Shown here in pieces: positions 24,095-32,225 of a stretch of 64,000 nucleotides of DNA (position 1 is its first letter; each line of letters starts with the position of its first letter). Origin of the DNA: Streptomyces sp. NRRL F-5123 (GTDB taxonomy: Bacteria; Actinomycetota; Actinomycetes; Streptomycetales; Streptomycetaceae). The DNA is taken from positions 43,841 through 107,840 of the forward strand of contig NZ_JOHY01000017.1 in the NCBI RefSeq assembly GCF_000721495.1, given 5' to 3'. A program made the position numbers and the translations under genes. The notes beneath the pieces are model-generated. The model saw only the letters and a program-made list of their open reading frames with translations. It was not told where the DNA came from and did no database searches.

Positions 24095-24774
24095 CGCTCC
24101 GCCCCCGTCGTCGTCCGCCCCCGCGCGGTCAACGCGGCGAACCGCTTGCCCAGCGGCACCTTCGCGGAGCCGTCCGCGCCCGCCACGCCCCCGGCGGACT
24201 CCGCGGACTCCGCGGACTCCGCGGACTCCGCGGACCCCGCAGGCGTGGCCGCCCCGAGCAGCTGCTCGAAAAGGCCCCGCGCGCCGAGGAGGGCGGCGCG
24301 CCGCCCCTCCGTGTCGAGGGAGGCGTCGGTCGCAGCGGCGTGCGCGTCCCGGTAGCCCTGGACGTGGTACGGGTGGTGGACGGAGAGCGCCTCGACGTGC
24401 TCGGGCGAATCCGCCGCCGGGTAGCCGCATTCCACCGCGAGTTCGCTGACCACCGCTTCCGCCTCGGCCAGCGCGGCGCCCGGGTCGTCGACGAACCGCC
24501 CCTGGATCGCGGTCCAGCGCCCCGCGTACCGCTGCCGCGCGTCGTCGTCGAGCGTCGCCCGCTCCATGCCTCGGTAGCGCTTGACGCGCCCGGCGAGTTC
24601 CCGGCGGGCCGCGCGCGCGTCGCCGTCGTGCACGGCCAGCGTCCGCTCGTACTCCGGGCCGAAGCGCCGCTTCACGCCGGGGCCCGCGCCGCCGCCCTGG
24701 AGGAGGACGACCGCGACCGCCGCGACGATGACGACGACCGCCACCGCGAGGGCGATGATCGTTCCTGTGGACAT
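24091..24774 (-). CDS. N-terminally membrane-anchored protein, function unknown
   Basis: The 227-residue protein starts with one TM helix (IIALAVAVVVIVAAVAVVLL, about residues 6-25) followed by a cytoplasmic helical domain (about 35-165) with KRRFGPEYERTLAVHDGD, AGRWTAIQGRFVDDPGAALA and YRDAHAAA. It is a conserved Streptomyces type often annotated as secreted protein, with no known role. A short (SAE)4 triplet repeat lies near residue 195. It is the first gene of a two-gene operon with the coiled-coil protein. Confidence 0.7.
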   Translation of the reverse strand: MSTGTIIALAVAVVVIVAAVAVVLLQGGGAGPGVKRRFGPEYERTLAVHDGDARAARRELAGRVKRYRGMERATLDDDARQRYAGRWTAIQGRFVDDPGAALAEAEAVVSELAVECGYPAADSPEHVEALSVHHPYHVQGYRDAHAAATDASLDTEGRRAALLGARGLFEQLLGAATPAGSAESAESAESAESAGGVAGADGSAKVPLGKRFAALTARGRTTTGAER

Positions 24775-24877
24775 GGTCTGCTCCCGTCTGTCCCGATGTG
24801 GGCCTCAGACGTTCGGCTTGCCGCCAATCCGCCGCGCAAACCCGTGACACCCCCAAGGCGCCACCGCCGCACGGGGG

Positions 24878-26929
24878 TTACGTCTGTGTGCGGGAGGAGC
24901 CGGTACGGGCGGCGGCCCGCGGTTCGGGGCGGTCGGCGTCGCCGCCGCACAACTCGCTGCTGAGCTTGCGGACGAGCGTGGCCAGTTCGGCGTGCCCGGC
25001 GGGGTCCCAGTCGCCGAGCAGCCCGGCGAGGACGGAGCGGCGGGCCTCGGTGAGCTGCTCGCTGAGGGCGACGCCGGAGGCGGTGAGGACGAGCGGGTTG
25101 CCGGACCGTACCGCGTATCCGCCCGCCTCCGCCTCGACCGCGGCGGTCTCGATGAGCTCGGCGGGGACGGTGGTGCGGCGGGCGAGCTCGACCGGGTCGG
25201 CGCTGCCGTCGTGCGCGATCCGCAGCAGCAGCCAGCTGGTGGCGGGGTGGATGTCGACGCCCGCGAGCCGGGTGATGCGCTGGTAGAGGTCGCGCCGCGC
25301 GTCCCGGCTGCCGAGCAGCGACAGGCAGCGGGCGATCTCGTCGAGCGAGGAGCGCTCCACGGGGTTGACGCCGACCGTCTCGCCCCCGTCGGGCACGGTG
25401 ACGCTGCCGCGCAGCGGCTGCTCCTTGAGCAGCCAGGCCATGACGAAGCCGAGCGCGGCGACCGGGATCGCCCACAGGAAGACGGTCGTGATGGCCTGCG
25501 AGTACGCGTGCAGCACGGGCCCCTTGACGCTCTCCGGCAGCCTGCCGATGGCCGTGGGGTCGGCCTGCAGCCGCCCGGGGTCGAAGCCGGGCGGTACGGG
25601 CAGGCCGCGCAGCGCCGCGGCGAGCTTGTGGGAGAGCTGGTTGGTGAAGACCGTGCCGAAGACGGAGACGCCGAAGGAGGCCCCGATGGAGCGGAAGAAG
25701 GTGGCACCGGAGGTGGCGGAGCCGAGGTCCTCGTAGCCAACGGCGTTCTGCACCGCGAGCACCAGCACCTGCATGACCATGCCGAGGCCGAGGCCGAAGA
25801 CGAAGAAGTACAGGCTCATCACCCAGGTGGCGGTGTGCTCGTCGAGGGTGTGCAGGAGCAGCAGGCCGATCGCGGTGACGGCGGTGCCGAGGATGGGGAA
25901 GATCTTGTAGCGGCCCGTGCGGCTGACGATCTGCCCGGAGCCGGTGGACGCCAGCAGCAGACCGACGACCATCGGGATCATGTGCACGCCCGACAGCGTC
26001 GGCGAGTAGCCGTGCACGACCTGGAGGAAGGTCGGCAGGTACGTCATCGCGCCGAACATGGCGAAGCCGATGATGAAGGAGATCACCGAGCAGACGACGA
26101 ACGTCCGCACCCGGAACAGCTTCGGCGGCAGCACCGGCTCCTGCGCCCGCCGCTCGATGACGACGAACGCGACGACCAGCAGCACCCCGGCCGCGCCGAG
26201 CGCGATGATCGACGGCGACCCCCAGGCGAGCGTGCTGCCGCCCAGCGAGGTGACCAGCACCAGGCAGGTCGCGGCGGCGGCGACCGTGGCCATGCCGAGG
26301 TAGTCGATGCGGTGTGTCGTGCGGCGGGCGGGGATGTGCAGGACGGCGGCGATGACGGCGAGCGCGACGGCGCCGATGGGCAGGTTGACGTAGAAGACCC
26401 AGCGCCAGGACAGCTGCTCGGTGAACACCCCGCCCAGCAGCGGCCCCAGCACGCTCGCCGCGCCGAAGACGCCGCCGAAGACGCCCTGGTAGCGGCCGCG
26501 GTCGCGGGGCGGCACGATGTCGCCGACGATCGCCATGGACAGCGCGATCAGCCCGCCGCCGCCCAGGCCCTGGAGCGCACGGAAGGCGATCAGCTCGCCC
26601 ATGCTCTGCGCGACGCCGCACAGCGCGGAGCCGATCAGGAAGATCACGATGACGGTCTGGAAGAGCCGCTTCCGGCCGTACATGTCACCGAGCTTGCCCC
26701 ACAGCGGGGTCGCGGCGGTCGAGGCGAGCAGGTAGGCGGTCACGACCCAGGACAGGTGGTCGATGCCGCCCAGCTCGCTGACGATGGTCGGCAGCGCGGT
26801 CGACACGATCGTCTGGTCGAGGGCGGCGAGCAGCAGTCCGAGGGCGAGGGCCCCGATGGCGATCCGCACCTGCCGCCGGTCCTGGCCTTCCCCCGGCGCG
26901 ACGGCCGCGGTGCTGGTGTCCTGCGCCAT
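24878..26929 (-). CDS. DHA2-family MFS drug exporter fused to a MarR-like domain
   Basis: The 683-residue protein has 14 TM helices of the DHA2 (EmrB/QacA) type (about residues 20-535), with ALDQTIVSTALPTIVSELGG in helix 1, the GKLGDMYGRKR motif A loop and a motif C segment GVFGAASVLGPLLGG. A cytoplasmic winged-helix-like domain follows (about 555-660: SSLDEIARCLSLLGSRDARR, AELIETAAVEAEAGGYAVR, VALSEQLTEARRSVLAGLLG). This resembles MarR. Such fusions occur in actinobacteria and might couple substrate sensing to transport. ATG 26929 follows GAGGAG by 6-7 bases. It is divergent from the peptidoglycan-binding gene. Confidence 0.88.
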   Translation of the reverse strand: MAQDTSTAAVAPGEGQDRRQVRIAIGALALGLLLAALDQTIVSTALPTIVSELGGIDHLSWVVTAYLLASTAATPLWGKLGDMYGRKRLFQTVIVIFLIGSALCGVAQSMGELIAFRALQGLGGGGLIALSMAIVGDIVPPRDRGRYQGVFGGVFGAASVLGPLLGGVFTEQLSWRWVFYVNLPIGAVALAVIAAVLHIPARRTTHRIDYLGMATVAAAATCLVLVTSLGGSTLAWGSPSIIALGAAGVLLVVAFVVIERRAQEPVLPPKLFRVRTFVVCSVISFIIGFAMFGAMTYLPTFLQVVHGYSPTLSGVHMIPMVVGLLLASTGSGQIVSRTGRYKIFPILGTAVTAIGLLLLHTLDEHTATWVMSLYFFVFGLGLGMVMQVLVLAVQNAVGYEDLGSATSGATFFRSIGASFGVSVFGTVFTNQLSHKLAAALRGLPVPPGFDPGRLQADPTAIGRLPESVKGPVLHAYSQAITTVFLWAIPVAALGFVMAWLLKEQPLRGSVTVPDGGETVGVNPVERSSLDEIARCLSLLGSRDARRDLYQRITRLAGVDIHPATSWLLLRIAHDGSADPVELARRTTVPAELIETAAVEAEAGGYAVRSGNPLVLTASGVALSEQLTEARRSVLAGLLGDWDPAGHAELATLVRKLSSELCGGDADRPEPRAAARTGSSRTQT

Positions 26930-27106
26930 CAACGGCTCCTCGCGTCGCCCCCCGACGGTCGGACTCCCATATTCACACCATTCGTACGGCTACGGCCTGC
27001 GGGAGTGCGCCACTGGGGAGGGACCGGCTGCGCGGCGGCATGGTGTGTCGGCATAATCACTGACACGTCTTTGCGAACGCGCGAACGACGGCAGGAGGGG
27101 AACCCA

Positions 27107-28228
27107 GTGGCGCCGCAGCAGCCGCACCGAGCAGCCGGTTCGTACGAGCCCGTGGAAGACGGTGTGACCGATGTGACGAGGGGGCCGGGCGGTGCGCACG
27201 GCCAGGTCATCAAGGGCACGGTGGTCGCCGGTGGCTCCGGTGGCTCCGGTAGCTCCGGGGAGTACGGCGCGGGGCGGGCCGCCGAGCGGTCGGCGGAGCG
27301 CGCCGCCGCGCTCGCCGTGACCGAGGGCTTCCACCCGCTCCGGGTACGCCCGTACGTCGGCCCCTCCGACGACGGCACCCTCGGCGGTACGACCGCGCGC
27401 CCGCTCATAGACGTCGATCCGGACGGCGGGCCCGCGACCACCGACCTCGGCCTCTTCCCCACGGCGTACGCGGAGATGGAGGCGGCGGAGGAATATCCCG
27501 CCGAGCACGGTCCCCTCGCCGGGGAGCTGTCCGGGGGCGGCGGGGGCGAGCGGTCCGCCGCATCCGCCACTGCGGGCGCGGCTGCGGCCGCGGCGGCGCA
27601 CGGGCGGCACCGGCGCAGGCGGCGCGGCATCGTCGTGGCCGCGGCCGCGGTCGCCGCGTCCGCGCTCGCCGCCGGGGCGGTCGCCGTGACCGGCTCCGTC
27701 ATGGGCGAGGAGAACGCCGGGACGCGGGCGCTGCCCGAGCCGTCCGCCGCGACGCCCGACGTCACGCTGCCCGCGGACGCCGCGCCCGGGGCCGTCACCG
27801 AGCCCGTCGCCGTCACCCACCACCCGCCCATGCGGGCGACGACGTCGCCCGCGCCCACGGCCCCGCCGAAGGCGTCGGCGACGCCCACGGTCACGGCCAC
27901 GGCCACGACCGCGCCGCCCTCCGCCACGGCGACCGCGACGCCCTCGCAGAGCGCCTCGCCGCCCGTCGCCTCGCCGTCGGACGACGGCACGCTGCGGCTC
28001 GGCGCGAGCGGGGCGGAGGTCAGGGACCTCCAGCAGCGGCTGACCCAGGTGTGGGTCTACGCCGGGCCCGTCAACGGCACGTACGACCAGGCCACTCAGC
28101 GGGCTGTGGCGACGTTCCAGATCTGGTACGGCGTCCAGGGCGACCCCGCGGGCGTCTACGGCCCCGCCACGCGTGCGGCGCTGGTCGCGGCGACGTCGCC
28201 CTCCGACAACGGTCACCATCACCGTTAG
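27107..28228 (+). CDS. Membrane-anchored peptidoglycan-binding-domain protein
   Basis: The 373-residue protein has a long cytoplasmic N-terminal part with a GGSGGSGSSG stretch, a basic HRRRRR patch, one TM helix (about residues 178-202), an extracellular Thr/Pro/Ala-rich stalk (about 215-290) and a C-terminal PG_binding_1 domain (about 297-360: LRLGASGAEVRDLQQRL, VNGTYDQATQRAVATFQ, GVYGPATRAAL). It probably ties an intracellular or membrane function to the cell wall. GTG 27107 follows GGAGGGG. It is divergent from the drug exporter and followed by the inverted repeat region. Confidence 0.82.
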   Translation: MAPQQPHRAAGSYEPVEDGVTDVTRGPGGAHGQVIKGTVVAGGSGGSGSSGEYGAGRAAERSAERAAALAVTEGFHPLRVRPYVGPSDDGTLGGTTARPLIDVDPDGGPATTDLGLFPTAYAEMEAAEEYPAEHGPLAGELSGGGGGERSAASATAGAAAAAAAHGRHRRRRRGIVVAAAAVAASALAAGAVAVTGSVMGEENAGTRALPEPSAATPDVTLPADAAPGAVTEPVAVTHHPPMRATTSPAPTAPPKASATPTVTATATTAPPSATATATPSQSASPPVASPSDDGTLRLGASGAEVRDLQQRLTQVWVYAGPVNGTYDQATQRAVATFQIWYGVQGDPAGVYGPATRAALVAATSPSDNGHHHR

Positions 28229-28304
28229 CTCTCCCGGGGGGGGCGCCCCGGGGTGCCTGTTGCGGTGTCCCGCGCGACCTTCCCTGCGTGGGGGCTGGTC
28301 GCGC

Positions 28305-28346
28305 CGTTCTCCCCCATAGCTTCGCCTGGGGGTACCCCCACGCAGC
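28305..28346. repeat. Dispersed palindromic repeat downstream of the PG-binding gene
   Basis: CCCCCATAGCTTCGCCTGGG followed by GGTACCCCCACGCAG matches the 1651 and 10818 copies. The preceding GTGGGGGCTGGTCGCGC also matches the 10801 region. Confidence 0.7.
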
Positions 28347-28690
28347 CCCTCTTGTCACCCGGCGGGGCATCGCGCTTCTGCTTCGGTGGGTGGGTCGGGT
28401 GCCACTCCGGGGGTACCTCCTCGGAATGCGCGTTCACCCTCACCCGTAGCCGTGAAGGGACTGGAAGCGCATTCCTGCGGGGGCACCCCCGGATCGTCCC
28501 CCTCCCGACGTCTCGTCGGCGGCTGCCCCGCCGGTGGGGGTGATGTCCCGGGGACGGCGGGTCAGCCCCCGACGGTGGTGCACCCCCGCAGGGGGCCGTC
28601 AGTCGACGTCCCACCCGCACGGGTGGTGGGGGTGGGAAACACCCCCGCGCCGCCAGGCGCGGGCACCACCGCGGCGGGGCAGCCGCACGC
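28343..28690. repeat. Composite repeat, right copy (inverted relative to 22917-23418)
   Basis: Read on the minus strand, this segment follows the left copy element by element: GGTGTTTCCCACCCCCACCA, GACGGCC, GCCGCCGACGAGACGTCGGG, the hairpin (28407-28492) and CGAAGCAGAAGCGCGATGCC. It has one tandem unit where the left copy has four. No gene is supported in 28229-28779. Confidence 0.75.
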
Positions 28691-28779
28691 CCACCGCAAC
28701 CTCCCGGCGCCGGAGGCGCCGCACGCCGGGTGCGGGGAGGACGGGGTCCGGCTCCCGGGGGGCGGTTACGCTCAACCGG

Positions 28780-29340
28780 ATGCCGCCCTACGGAGTACGA
28801 GAGTTCCAGCTCATGCTGTTGCGCCGCATGGCGGACCACCATCCGGAGCTGGTGGACGACGCCCTGCGAGAGCTGGGCGCCTCGCACGCCGAGCTGCGCG
28901 CGGCGCACAACGCGTGGCAGGCCCGCCTGCGGTCGCGGACGCATCCGGGGGGCGCCCAGCGGTATCGGATGGCCCTGGGCCCACCCGAGCGCGAGCTCGA
29001 AAGGCGGGTCGGGGATCTGACGTGCAGGGCCGTGCAGTGGCCTCTTCCGTTGTGGCCGGACCTGCGGTTCGAGGTGCTGTGCGGGCCCGGCGGGCGCTCC
29101 GTGTGGAACGAGTGGCTGGTCCGCGCGCCGGGCGCGGCGCCTCCGCCGCTGGGCGGCACGGAGGATCTGGCGCCGTGGTCCTGCGTCGTCGAAGACGTCG
29201 TGCGCGCGTTCCCGCCGACCGCGCCGCTGCCCCCGGACGCCCCGAGCCGCGCCCGGCTCGCCCTGACCGCGCCGGAGACCGGCGAGCGCCTGGTCGCGCA
29301 CTTCACCTGGGGCCTGCTCCAGTACGTAGCGGATCGCTGA
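28780..29340 (+). CDS. Conserved actinobacterial hypothetical protein (186 aa)
   Basis: The protein begins [20 protein letters not shown] and has a helical N-terminal half with [21 protein letters not shown], followed by a mixed region with [15 protein letters not shown] recognise no enzymatic motif. ATG 28780 is chosen since the sequence before it is the composite repeat. GGTTACGCT ends about 10 bases before the ATG and could be a -10 box, so the transcript may be leaderless. No ribosome site is visible, which agrees with that. Confidence 0.65.
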   Translation: MPPYGVREFQLMLLRRMADHHPELVDDALRELGASHAELRAAHNAWQARLRSRTHPGGAQRYRMALGPPERELERRVGDLTCRAVQWPLPLWPDLRFEVLCGPGGRSVWNEWLVRAPGAAPPPLGGTEDLAPWSCVVEDVVRAFPPTAPLPPDAPSRARLALTAPETGERLVAHFTWGLLQYVADR

Positions 29341-29464
29341 GCAGCGCGTTTGTCGTACCGCCCGTCCGTTTGTATCGTGTGGGAACAAAGTGGTTCCGCC
29401 CGCTTCCCCTGACCGGCGGGCGGAGCCACTGAGTGCACACGCGTGCCCACTCCGAGGGAGTCCC

Positions 29465-30118
29465 ATGCCGTCCGTCTTCACCGTCCGCGCCCTGCTCCTC
29501 GACATGGACGGCACGCTGGTCGACTCCGGCGCGGTGGTGGAGCGCTGCTGGACGCGCTTCGCGCACCGGCACGGGCTGGAGCCCGCCGCCGTCCTCGCGG
29601 TCGTGCACGGGCGGCAGGGCCACGCCACCATGGCCGAGCTGCTGCCGCACCGCCCGATGGAGGAGAACTACGCGGAGAACGCGGTGATGCTCGCCGAGGA
29701 GACCGCGGACCTCGACGGTGTCGTCCCGGTCCCGGGCGCCCCGGCCTTCCTCGCCTCGCTCGCGGGACACCCGCACGCGCTGGTGACGTCGGCGAGCGAC
29801 GGGCTGGCGCGGGCCCGGATGACGGCGGCCGCGCTCCCGCTGCCGCCGGTGACGGTGACCGCGGAGCAGGTGGGCGCGAGCAAGCCGGACCCGGAGGGCT
29901 TCCTCAAGGGCGCGGCCGAGCTGGGCTTCGCGCCCGCCGAGTGCCTGGTCTTCGAGGACGCCGAGGTCGGTGTCGCGGCGGCCCGCGCCGGGGGGATGCC
30001 GGTCGTCGGCGTCGGCCCGCGCGCGGCGGCGTACGGGCCGGACGCCCTCGCCGCCACGCTGCTGGACGTGACGGTCACCGCGGGGCCGGACGGCCTGCTC
30101 ACGGTGACCGTGGCCTGA
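29465..30118 (+). CDS. HAD-superfamily phosphatase (HAD-IA, sugar-phosphatase-like)
   Basis: The 217-residue protein has HAD motif I LLLDMDGTLVDS (nucleophile Asp and general acid Asp), motif II LVTSASD, motif III Lys in GASKPDPEGFLKG and motif IV FEDAEVGVAAARAGG. The helical cap between motifs I and II is that of beta-phosphoglucomutase and sugar-phosphate phosphatases. Similar Streptomyces proteins dephosphorylate small sugar or polyol phosphates. ATG 29465 follows GAGGGAG. It is convergent with, and nearly touches, the Gdt1-type gene. Confidence 0.88.
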   Translation: MPSVFTVRALLLDMDGTLVDSGAVVERCWTRFAHRHGLEPAAVLAVVHGRQGHATMAELLPHRPMEENYAENAVMLAEETADLDGVVPVPGAPAFLASLAGHPHALVTSASDGLARARMTAAALPLPPVTVTAEQVGASKPDPEGFLKGAAELGFAPAECLVFEDAEVGVAAARAGGMPVVGVGPRAAAYGPDALAATLLDVTVTAGPDGLLTVTVA

Positions 30119-30122
30119 GGCC

Positions 30123-30704
30123 TCAGCCGGCGATCGCCTCGTAGAGGCTGAAGACCGCGAGCGCGGCCATCGCCGTCGCGGCGACCTTGGTGATGAGCGA
30201 CAGCGGCACCTTCTTCATGAGCATCTGCCCGCCGAAGATGCCGAGCGCGCCGACCGCCCACAGGCCCAGGACCGCGCCGATGCCGACGGAGACCGGGTTG
30301 TCGTAGCGGGCGGCGAGGTTGGCGGTCATGATCTGCGTCAGGTCGCCGAACTCGGCCACCAGGATCAGCGTGAAGCCCGCGCCCGCGACCTTCCAGAAGC
30401 TCTGGTCGGCGGGCGCCTTGACGTTCTCCTCGTCCTCCGGCTTGGACCGCAGCAGCATCACCGCGCCGCCCAGGAAGAGGACGCCGACGATCGCCTGGAG
30501 CAGGCGGTGCGGGAGCAGCGTGAGCAGGCTGCCCGCGGCGATGGCGAGCGCGACATGGACCAGGAAGGCCGCGGCGACGCCCGCGAAGACGTACGACGCC
30601 CGGTAGCGGGTGCCGAGCATGAGACTCGCGAGCGCGGTCTTGTCGGGGAGTTCGGCCAGGAAGATCACGCCGAAGACGACGGCGACGACGGTGAGGCTGA
30701 GCAC
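30123..30704 (-). CDS. Gdt1/TMEM165-family cation exporter (probably Mn2+)
   Basis: The 193-residue membrane protein has two copies of the UPF0016 signature: FLAELPDKTALASLML in the first half and LVAEFGDLTQIMTANLAA in the second, both E-x-G/P-D-K/T. Six TM helices fit the family. Bacterial members such as MneA export manganese. GTG 30704 is used; a short in-frame upstream extension has no support. The 5' region (30705-30850) can form paired segments but lacks a clear yybP-ykoY manganese riboswitch core. Confidence 0.87.
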   Translation of the reverse strand: MLSLTVVAVVFGVIFLAELPDKTALASLMLGTRYRASYVFAGVAAAFLVHVALAIAAGSLLTLLPHRLLQAIVGVLFLGGAVMLLRSKPEDEENVKAPADQSFWKVAGAGFTLILVAEFGDLTQIMTANLAARYDNPVSVGIGAVLGLWAVGALGIFGGQMLMKKVPLSLITKVAATAMAALAVFSLYEAIAG

Positions 30705-31310
30705 GGGTCGGATTCCTCGATCGGTAGGGGATGCCCTGCCGAGAGACCGCGGGGAGGGGTCGCTTCGGCACGGCAGCGTCAGGACACTGCGGCCGAAGGT
30801 CTCGCTGGCGGTGCCACGTCGCATCACCTGCGACGCTTCACCGCTCCGGGCGCCGGCCCGGTCCGTTGCCGCGCCTTTCGGCGCCGCGCGAACCCGGCAG
30901 TATGTCGACGGTCCGGCGAAGAGCTACTCCCCTTCTGCTGCCCACCAGTGTACGGGACCCCGGACCTGGGCATATCCCGGGCACGGGCATGTTGATGCGG
31001 CCGCACACGCCGTAACGATGCGGTATCGGCGGCACTTCGGGCCGGGCGGGAACGTTGCTTCAGGAGGTATTCCTGTCGTGACAAGGTCGTGATTGTCTCG
31101 TACGTCACTCACCCCGACCGGTACCGCTGAGCCATGCTGGCGTACGCTGTACGGCTGACGGTGGATGAAGATCCGCCGGCGTTGACGCAAGACCGGCACT
31201 GAGCGTTCACAAGGCCCTGACCTGTGCGAATGGTCAGGATCGAATCGTCATTGCAGGACCTGACAGGACCCGGAAGCAACATGTAGGACCGGCAAGGACG
31301 AGGAGGCGCG
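30705..31310. other. Gene-free region between the Gdt1 and DedA genes
   Basis: The part next to the Gdt1 gene has complementary GGTCTC/GAGACC segments and other short stems, so a structured leader is possible. Around 30900-31250 base composition is AT-richer than elsewhere, consistent with promoters, including a GGCGTACGCTGTACGG-type segment near 31139. AGGACC occurs repeatedly between 31255 and 31300 just before the DedA start. No coding region is supported. Confidence 0.45.
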
Positions 31311-31997
31311 GTGCTGCAAGGCCTGGGCTCTCTTTTCGAGTGGCCGTGGATCTACCTGCTCGTCGCGCTGTCCGTCCTGCTCGACGTCTTCGTCCCCGTG
31401 CTGCCCAGCGGTGTGCTGGTGGTCAGCGCGGCGACCGCCGGATCGTCCGGCTCCAGCGACGACATACTCGACGTGGTGGCGCTGCTGGCCTGCGCCGCCA
31501 TCGCGTCCTGCCTCGGCGACCTGCTGGCCTACCGGCTCGCCTTCCGCGGCGGGGAGTGGTTCGCCCGCCGGATGGCCTCCTCGCGCCGGCTGACGGCCGC
31601 GCACGACCGGCTCGGCCAGGTGCTGGCGAGCGGCGGCGGCGCCCTGGTCGTCCTCGCCCGCTTCGCGCCCGCGGGCCGCAGCGTCGTGAGCCTCGGCGCC
31701 GGTACGGCCCGCCGCCGGCCGCGCGAGTTCCTGCCGTGGTCGGCCCTCGCCGGGGTCTGCTGGGCCACCTACAGCGTCGGCCTGGGCTGGATCGGCGGCG
31801 AGTGGCTGGGCGCGAGCTGGCTCGGCACCCTGATGTCCTTCGTCGCGCTGCTGGGCGCGGGCGTCTTCGCCGCGTACGTCTTCCGGCGCGAGCGGCGTAC
31901 GGCGCTGGCCGCCGCGAGCTACGCGGCCGTACCACTGGCGATCCCGCCGCAGAGCGCCGCGGGCCCGGACCGCGCCTCGGTCGTCGAAGCGCTGTAG
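31311..31997 (+). CDS. DedA/VTT-family membrane protein
   Basis: The 228-residue protein has the DedA (SNARE-associated, VTT) layout: an N-terminal hydrophobic re-entrant segment with FVPVLPSGVLVVSAATAG, then GDLLAYRLAF, the family basic motif in VVLARFAPAGRSVVSLGAG (Arg and Gly residues) and a late EWLGASWLG helix. DedA proteins act in membrane lipid (undecaprenyl phosphate, phosphatidylethanolamine) translocation. GTG 31311 follows GACGAGGAGG. It is upstream of, and in the same direction as, the encapsulin gene, but 228 bp apart. Confidence 0.85.
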   Translation: MLQGLGSLFEWPWIYLLVALSVLLDVFVPVLPSGVLVVSAATAGSSGSSDDILDVVALLACAAIASCLGDLLAYRLAFRGGEWFARRMASSRRLTAAHDRLGQVLASGGGALVVLARFAPAGRSVVSLGAGTARRRPREFLPWSALAGVCWATYSVGLGWIGGEWLGASWLGTLMSFVALLGAGVFAAYVFRRERRTALAAASYAAVPLAIPPQSAAGPDRASVVEAL

Positions 31998-32225
31998 TCC
32001 CTGCCGCGCGCCTGCCGTTCACGCCCCCTCTCCACCTTTCACCACCCGCCGCCGCCCCTCGCACCACCCGCGCACGGCTGCCTCCCAGGGGCAGCCGTGC
32101 AGGTGTTTTCCCTGCCTCTGCCCCACCCGCCGCCAAAGTATTCTCACTCGATACGGCAATAGTCAGCACACACCGTCACCGAAAGAATGCTCCCGTATCA
32201 CCCCCATACGGGAAGGACGGGCACC

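Noticed and set aside
24992..27106. Long plus-strand open frame ahead of the PG-binding protein
   Set aside because: It is antisense to the drug exporter and has Arg/Gly/Asp-rich composition typical of a shadow frame; the real start is GTG 27107.
30705..30850. yybP-ykoY manganese riboswitch upstream of the Gdt1-type gene
   Set aside because: Stems are present but the conserved core bases of this riboswitch are not recognisable, so it is listed only as a possible structured leader.
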